From: an uncultured Bacteroidales bacterium
GTDB lineage: Bacteria; Bacteroidota; Bacteroidia; Bacteroidales; Paludibacteraceae
Direction of reading: 5' to 3'
DNA length: 18,604 nucleotides
NCBI GenBank assembly: GCA_934716995.1
Contig: CAKUYO010000039.1
Location: 1-18,604 of the forward strand
The translations under genes were made by a program, and so were the position numbers. Position 1 is the stretch's first letter. Every line of letters begins with the position of its first letter. This document shows, one piece after another, positions 14,447 to 18,604 of the stretch. Under the pieces are notes generated by a model. The model was not told the DNA's origin and made no database searches. It worked only from the letters and a program-made list of their open reading frames with translations.

Positions 14447-16666
14447 ATGGGTAATTTAAAACACTTTCCTCATTACAAGCAACATAATGCCTCTGATTGT
14501 GGACCAACATCATTGCGTATGATAGCTAAATATTACGGCAAAAGATATTCGGCAGAGATGCTGCGAAAATATTGCCATATATCTCGCCGGGGGGTCAATA
14601 TGTTGGGCATAAGTGAAGGGGCACAACATATCGGCTTTGAGACTATAGGGGTGAAGATGAGTTTTGAGGGGTTGGCGGAGAAAAGCGTTTTCCCATGTAT
14701 TTTACATTGGAATCAAAATCATTTTGTCGTATGTTATGGCATAGAGAAATGCAGGAACGGTAAATACAAGATACGAATATCAGACCCCGCTACGCAACGC
14801 CTGACATACACAAGAGAGGAATTTTTAAGATGCTGGATAGGACCTAATGCCGGCAAGGACAGTACAGGTGTGGCATTGATGCTCGAACCTGGCGAGAACT
14901 TCGGTAAGGTTGAGGACGAATACCGGAAAAACAGCCGAAGCATGCTGTCATTTGTCCGCTATTTCACACCTTACCGCAGCATGATCGGACAATTGTTGTT
15001 GGCCATGCTTGTGGGCAGCATGATACAGATGGTGCTGCCGTTCCTCTCTCAGGCTATGGTAGACCAGGGCATCAACGGCCGAAACTTGAATGTCATCACG
15101 TTGATACTTCTGGCGCAATTGGGGTTCTTCATTGCCACATTGAGCATTGATTATATACGCTCATGGATAATGCTCCACATGAACTCGCGCATTGATATCC
15201 AGCTTATAGCCGACTTCCTTATAAAGCTGACAGCAATGCCGCTGCAGTTCTTCGACTCGCGCATGACCGGTGACATACTGCAGCGCATTGGTGACCACGG
15301 GCGCATAAAGAATTTTCTGCTCTCGAACAGCATGCGAATAGTGTTCTCTCTAATCAACTTTGTGGTTTTCCTTGCTATCCTTGCATATTACAATGTACTG
15401 GTGATGACGATATTCATTATAGGCAACACACTGTATGTGGTCTGGATCTCTTTCTTCATGCGCTATCGCAGGGAACTGGACATCAAGCGTTTTAACCAGT
15501 CGGCACAGGAGCAGAGCAAGATGATACAGTTGGTTCAGGGCATGCAGGACATTAAGCTCAACAACTGCGAGCGGCAGAAACGCTGGGAATGGGAACGTAT
15601 ACAAGTCAAACTTTTCAAGATTGGATTGAAAGGTCTGCGTATAGGTCAGATACAACAGTCTGGCTCGGTGTTTTTCACACAGACGACTCACATATTTATC
15701 TACTACATAGCCGCAAAATCGGTTGTGGAGGGTTCGATGACTCTTGGAATGATGATGTCGCTCACATACATCATCGGGCAGGTGTCTGCACCAATAGGTG
15801 AGTTTATTGGTTTTGCACAGTCGTTTCAGGATGCGAAGATAAGTCTTGAGCGTCTGAACGAGATACACTCGCAGGACGATGAGGAGACAGATATTGACAA
15901 GAAACTTGCGGTGCTGCCAACTGGGCATGAGATAGAAATTAAGGACTTGTCGTTCAGCTACAATGGTTCGGAAAGCGAGTTGGCGCTGAAGAATGTGTCG
16001 CTACAGATACCGGCACATAAGGTTACAGCCATAGTTGGAGAAAGCGGATGTGGAAAGACAACACTGATAAAACTGCTGCAAGGATTCTATGAGCCTACGC
16101 ATGGCTGCATAAAGGTGGGTGAAACAGATCTTTCGGACATAAATCCGCACGTATGGAGGGCTGCGACAGGTTCGGTGATGCAGGACAGCTTTATATTCTC
16201 TGATACCATAGCCAACAACATAGCCGTGAATTCTGACGAGGCTGATAAGGACCGGATGGAAAATGCGGCGCACATGGCACGGATAGATGATTTCGTGAAG
16301 ACGTTGCCATTGGGCTATGAAACAATAATAGGCATGGAAGGTAAGGGCGTGAGCCAAGGACAGAGGCAACGAATTCTGATAGCAAGAGCCATATACAAGA
16401 ATCCAGAATACATGTTCCTTGACGAGGCTACAAACTCCCTCGATGCCACTAACGAGGCGAAGATTATGGAAAACCTGCAACGGTTTTATGAGGGACGCAC
16501 TGTGGTGATAAGCGCACATAGGTTGAGCACTGTACGCAATGCAGACCAGATAGTGGTGATGAATGGTGGCGAGATTGTGGAGCGTGGCAACCATGAGACG
16601 CTGATAGAAAAACGTGGCAGATATTACGAATTGGTGAAAAACCAGATAAATATAATTGAGGAGTAG
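14447..16666 (+). CDS. C39 peptidase-containing ABC transporter (PCAT) exporting double-glycine peptides
   Basis: This 739-aa inner membrane protein both cleaves leaders after Gly-Gly and exports the core using ATP. The N-terminal C39 peptidase has Cys18 in SDCGPTS, His92 in NHFVV and Asp113 in ISDPA, a complete catalytic triad. A six-helix ABC transmembrane domain spans about 165-460. The ATPase domain has Walker A GESGCGKTT (531-539), Q-loop Gln579, signature VSQGQ (635-639, in place of LSGGQ), Walker B YMFLDE with Asp659/Glu660, and H-loop His691. Length is normal for PCATs. The six-cysteine precursor with IGG at 10643 is its obvious substrate. The partner adaptor (HlyD) and TolC are absent from the window. 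Confidence 0.93.
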   Translation: MGNLKHFPHYKQHNASDCGPTSLRMIAKYYGKRYSAEMLRKYCHISRRGVNMLGISEGAQHIGFETIGVKMSFEGLAEKSVFPCILHWNQNHFVVCYGIEKCRNGKYKIRISDPATQRLTYTREEFLRCWIGPNAGKDSTGVALMLEPGENFGKVEDEYRKNSRSMLSFVRYFTPYRSMIGQLLLAMLVGSMIQMVLPFLSQAMVDQGINGRNLNVITLILLAQLGFFIATLSIDYIRSWIMLHMNSRIDIQLIADFLIKLTAMPLQFFDSRMTGDILQRIGDHGRIKNFLLSNSMRIVFSLINFVVFLAILAYYNVLVMTIFIIGNTLYVVWISFFMRYRRELDIKRFNQSAQEQSKMIQLVQGMQDIKLNNCERQKRWEWERIQVKLFKIGLKGLRIGQIQQSGSVFFTQTTHIFIYYIAAKSVVEGSMTLGMMMSLTYIIGQVSAPIGEFIGFAQSFQDAKISLERLNEIHSQDDEETDIDKKLAVLPTGHEIEIKDLSFSYNGSESELALKNVSLQIPAHKVTAIVGESGCGKTTLIKLLQGFYEPTHGCIKVGETDLSDINPHVWRAATGSVMQDSFIFSDTIANNIAVNSDEADKDRMENAAHMARIDDFVKTLPLGYETIIGMEGKGVSQGQRQRILIARAIYKNPEYMFLDEATNSLDATNEAKIMENLQRFYEGRTVVISAHRLSTVRNADQIVVMNGGEIVERGNHETLIEKRGRYYELVKNQINIIEE

Positions 16667-16671
16667 GAAAT

Positions 16672-16890
16672 ATGAAAACAAATGATATTCACAGCCATTG
16701 CCCGGAGGTTGAGAACCTTATGGGTGGCAGGATGCCGTTTGTGACACTGCATGGCATAACGCTTGTGGCACTTGTGCTGATAGTTGTAGCTGGAATACTG
16801 ATGTTGTCGGACGGAACACCACAACAGTTGATGAAGGAGATGGTAAGGCATACTGTGGAACAGATAATGGTAAGAGCACAGGGCATTTAG
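16672..16890 (+). CDS. 72-aa single-pass membrane protein resembling the N-terminus of HlyD adaptors
   Basis: This small protein starts 5 nt after the exporter stop, so it is almost surely co-transcribed and probably translationally linked. It has a cytoplasmic head with CPEVENLMGGRMPFVTLHGI (residues 10-29), one transmembrane helix (about 29-45, LVALVLIVVAGILML), and a 25-residue amphipathic tail. The head plus helix resembles the start of Bacteroidales HlyD-family adaptors (pattern S-E-E-V-Q-E-I-M-G-x-x-P...W-x...G-I), which normally follow the PCAT gene, but the long periplasmic lipoyl/coiled-coil part is missing. It may be a minimal accessory subunit of the exporter, an immunity protein, or a truncated adaptor. 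Confidence 0.6.
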   Translation: MKTNDIHSHCPEVENLMGGRMPFVTLHGITLVALVLIVVAGILMLSDGTPQQLMKEMVRHTVEQIMVRAQGI

Positions 16891-16911
16891 TCACTTAAAA
16901 TATGCAGAATT

Positions 16912-17682
16912 ATGAAGAATGTAGTGTTGTTTATTGCCCATTTCATAAATGACGATACGTTGTGCAGATATAGGAAACTGCGCGATGAACTGGAGTGTGA
17001 GAAATATGATGTGGTATGGGTGTGTACGGCAGCGGAATATGACGAAGTAATGTTTCCGAAGGATGTGAAAGGGATAGTGTATAAATCATCGGATTTTCAA
17101 GGATTGGGCTATACACCTATTGAGAATACGATTGTCCCTGGCAGTCCGCATTTCATACCGTTGCGCTTCTATCAGGATAACAAGGGGTATGGCGGTTATT
17201 GGTTTGTGGAGTATGATGCAGTGTTCACAGGAAAATGGAATACGATGATGGACGATTGCGACGAAAATCTGCGGAATTATGATTTTCTGACCTGCCATGT
17301 GGAACGGTTTGGCGATGATAACAAGGAATGGAGTTGGTGGTACAGGTCGAACAATTGTGGCTATGCTTTGGCGGATTGCATGAAAGGGTTTAATCCTGTA
17401 TGTCGTTATTCACGAAGAGCATTGGCGCTCTTGGACGAATATATGAAAAAGGGATATTCGGCACATTCGGAAGTCATGATAACAACTTGTTTGCATAATC
17501 ACAGCATGAGGATCGGCGACATAGGAGGCACAGGTGAGTTTACTCCGCATGGATATAGGAACAAATATTACGTACAAGGCAGAGGAGTCAACAATGGTAC
17601 CATGCGTTGGCGCCCTCTTTATACTATGGAGGAGATAGAAGCATTAGGTACGAAGAACAAATTGTTTCACCCGATAAAGTAA
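16912..17682 (+). CDS. Glycosyltransferase-like protein (DUF3405-like)
   Basis: This 256-aa protein has no signal peptide. The first 60 residues look like a Rossmann-type half (VVLFIAHFINDD, then YDVVWVCTA). An acidic motif, GGYWFVEYDAVFTGKW (94-109), sits where GT-A enzymes keep their metal-binding DxD and resembles DUF3405-type proteins. Later residues include WSWWYRSNNCGYAL and a C-terminal His/Asp-rich region. It is likely a GT-A-like transferase, making it the third sugar-transfer candidate in the cluster, but the family call rests on few motifs. It is the last gene before the terminator at 17708, and the 22-nt gap from the preceding gene supports a shared operon. Confidence 0.55.
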   Translation: MKNVVLFIAHFINDDTLCRYRKLRDELECEKYDVVWVCTAAEYDEVMFPKDVKGIVYKSSDFQGLGYTPIENTIVPGSPHFIPLRFYQDNKGYGGYWFVEYDAVFTGKWNTMMDDCDENLRNYDFLTCHVERFGDDNKEWSWWYRSNNCGYALADCMKGFNPVCRYSRRALALLDEYMKKGYSAHSEVMITTCLHNHSMRIGDIGGTGEFTPHGYRNKYYVQGRGVNNGTMRWRPLYTMEEIEALGTKNKLFHPIK

Positions 17683-17707
17683 CTACTCAGATTTATTTTA
17701 TACTCTT

Positions 17708-17750
17708 GATGATGCAGCAAAGCACTATTGCTTTGCTGCATCATCTTTTT
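17708..17750 (+). terminator. Strong intrinsic terminator ending the cluster
   Basis: GATGATGCAGCAAAGC (17708-17723) and GCTTTGCTGCATCATC (17730-17745) form a perfect 16-bp stem with loop ACTATT, followed at once by TTTTTCTTTT. The T tract is only on the plus-strand side. It lies 26 nt after the last cluster gene. Confidence 0.9.
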
Positions 17751-17786
17751 CTTTTCTTTTTATATCATTATTCAGTTATTTTTTCG

Positions 17787-17794
17787 TATTTTTG
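17787..17794 (+). promoter_or_regulatory. -7 element for the GH43 gene
   Basis: TATTTTTG matches TAnnTTTG and lies 55 nt before the ATG at 17850. No TTG is visible at the usual -33 distance; the region is T-rich. Confidence 0.45.
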
Positions 17795-17849
17795 TACCCA
17801 ACAAATCAAGCCTAATTTTTTATATGCAAATCAAACTGACATAAAAATA

Positions 17850-18604
17850 ATGAAAAAACTAATTTGTACATTGATGTCAATGCTGACATTGACAACTGCT
17901 ACGGCACAAACGGAACTTACTTATACAGAGGCTAAGAACTTGTATAAGGACAAGGTGAAGACTTCGGTGAGTGTTCACGACCCATCGGTGGTTTACGACA
18001 GCAACAGCCAGAGATACTACATCTTTGGCTCGCATCGTGCATGTGCGTATACTACAAACATGCAGAACTGGACTCCGGCAACCTTCACTTGGCAGAATGG
18101 CACTAACCTCAATGCTACTAATGCCGAGGCTTTCACCACACAGAGGGTAAAGACCATAAAGAAAGGCGGAGTGGAGGTTGCGCTGCCACAGTTTAACGCT
18201 ATGGAATGGTCGGCACGCACCGACGAGAAATATGATATCAATGGCAATATGTGGGCACCAGATGTGGTGTGGAATCCGGTGATGAAGAAATGGTGCTACT
18301 ATCTTAGCATCAATGGCGACGCATGGCATTCAAGCATCATATTGCTCACATCCGACAACATCACCGGTCCTTATCAATATGAGGGTCCGGTAGTGGTCTG
18401 CGGTTTCGACGCTTCAGAGCATTCATACAAGGACACCGACCTGGAACTTGTACTCGGCACTCAGTCGTCATTGCCTGCAAGATATAATGTAGGCAACAAG
18501 TGGGGCGAAAGATGGCCACATACCATCGACCCTTGCGTGTTCTACGACGAAGAGGGCAAACTATGGATGGCTTACGGCTCGTGGTCGGGAGGTATCTGGA
18601 TGTT
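17850..18604 (+). CDS. Glycoside hydrolase family 43 protein (partial; continues past the window)
   Basis: The window holds the first 251 codons. A signal peptide (MKKLICTLMSMLTLTTATAQT) is followed by a five-bladed beta-propeller start with SVHDPSVVYD, carrying the likely general-base Asp, then RYYIFGSH, MWAPDVVW (the usual GH43 blade motif), and TIDPCVFYDEEGKLWMAYGSW, which carries the pKa-modulating Asp and the next blade. GH43 enzymes are mostly arabinanases, arabinofuranosidases or xylosidases; the HDPS...WAPD...IDP order favours an endo-arabinanase-like member. The catalytic acid Glu would lie beyond the window end. It has its own promoter after the cluster terminator and is functionally separate from the peptide cluster. 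Confidence 0.85.
   Translation, partial: MKKLICTLMSMLTLTTATAQTELTYTEAKNLYKDKVKTSVSVHDPSVVYDSNSQRYYIFGSHRACAYTTNMQNWTPATFTWQNGTNLNATNAEAFTTQRVKTIKKGGVEVALPQFNAMEWSARTDEKYDINGNMWAPDVVWNPVMKKWCYYLSINGDAWHSSIILLTSDNITGPYQYEGPVVVCGFDASEHSYKDTDLELVLGTQSSLPARYNVGNKWGERWPHTIDPCVFYDEEGKLWMAYGSWSGGIWM

Noticed and set aside
15350..15928. 192-codon minus-strand frame opposite the exporter
   Set aside because: Fully inside the exporter's intact transmembrane coding region; no recognisable motif.

Overview
This window looks like a chromosomal segment of a gut or oral Bacteroidales bacterium, probably a Prevotella/Segatella-like species. Supporting signs are Bacteroidetes promoters (TTG, about 19-20 nt, TAnnTTTG), almost no Shine-Dalgarno sequences, DUF3244 and GLPGLI family proteins, a TonB-type receptor with a carboxypeptidase-regulatory N-terminus, and a secreted polysaccharide lyase with a C-terminal tail like type IX secretion substrates. 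The species call is inference; there is no rRNA or marker gene here.

Layout. (1) 184-3135, minus strand: a large secreted alginate-lyase-superfamily enzyme with Ig-like repeats. (2) 3346-5112: a lipoprotein/membrane TPR protein with a coiled coil and a C-terminal helix-turn-helix-like region, divergently transcribed from the lyase and a candidate regulator. (3) 5112-5470: a regulatory region with repeats and a consensus promoter, then a 35-codon signal-peptide ORF and a secreted DUF3244 protein. (4) 5820-6010: a 13-bp perfect inverted repeat abutting a fragment that reads like UDP-galactopyranose mutase, a likely recombination scar. (5) 6010-17682: a compact, co-directional peptide natural product (RiPP) cluster closed by a strong terminator at 17708. 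(6) 17850 to the window end: the start of a GH43 glycoside hydrolase, truncated by the window.

The cluster is the main interest. It has a short LanC-like protein, a GT4 glycosyltransferase of the TIGR04157 type, a second glycosyltransferase with DxD and GWGxED motifs, and a membrane disulfide-forming enzyme (inactive C39-like domain + VKOR + DsbA-like thioredoxin). These are followed by a 71-aa double-glycine precursor peptide, a GLPGLI protein, a TonB-receptor-like barrel, a C39-peptidase ABC exporter, a 72-aa single-pass membrane protein resembling the extreme N-terminus of HlyD adaptors, and a third glycosyltransferase-like protein. The predicted core peptide has six cysteines spaced C-X6-C-X3-C-X8-C-X10-C-X1-C, which fits the arrangement of cysteine-stabilised alpha-beta (defensin-like) peptides. 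My reading (inference) is that the precursor is cleaved after Gly-Gly and exported by the C39 transporter, folded with disulfides by the VKOR-DsbA protein, and possibly glycosylated by two or three transferases: a candidate disulfide-rich, perhaps glycosylated, Bacteroidales peptide. No radical SAM enzyme, lanthipeptide dehydratase, full HlyD, TolC or recognisable immunity gene is present in the window.
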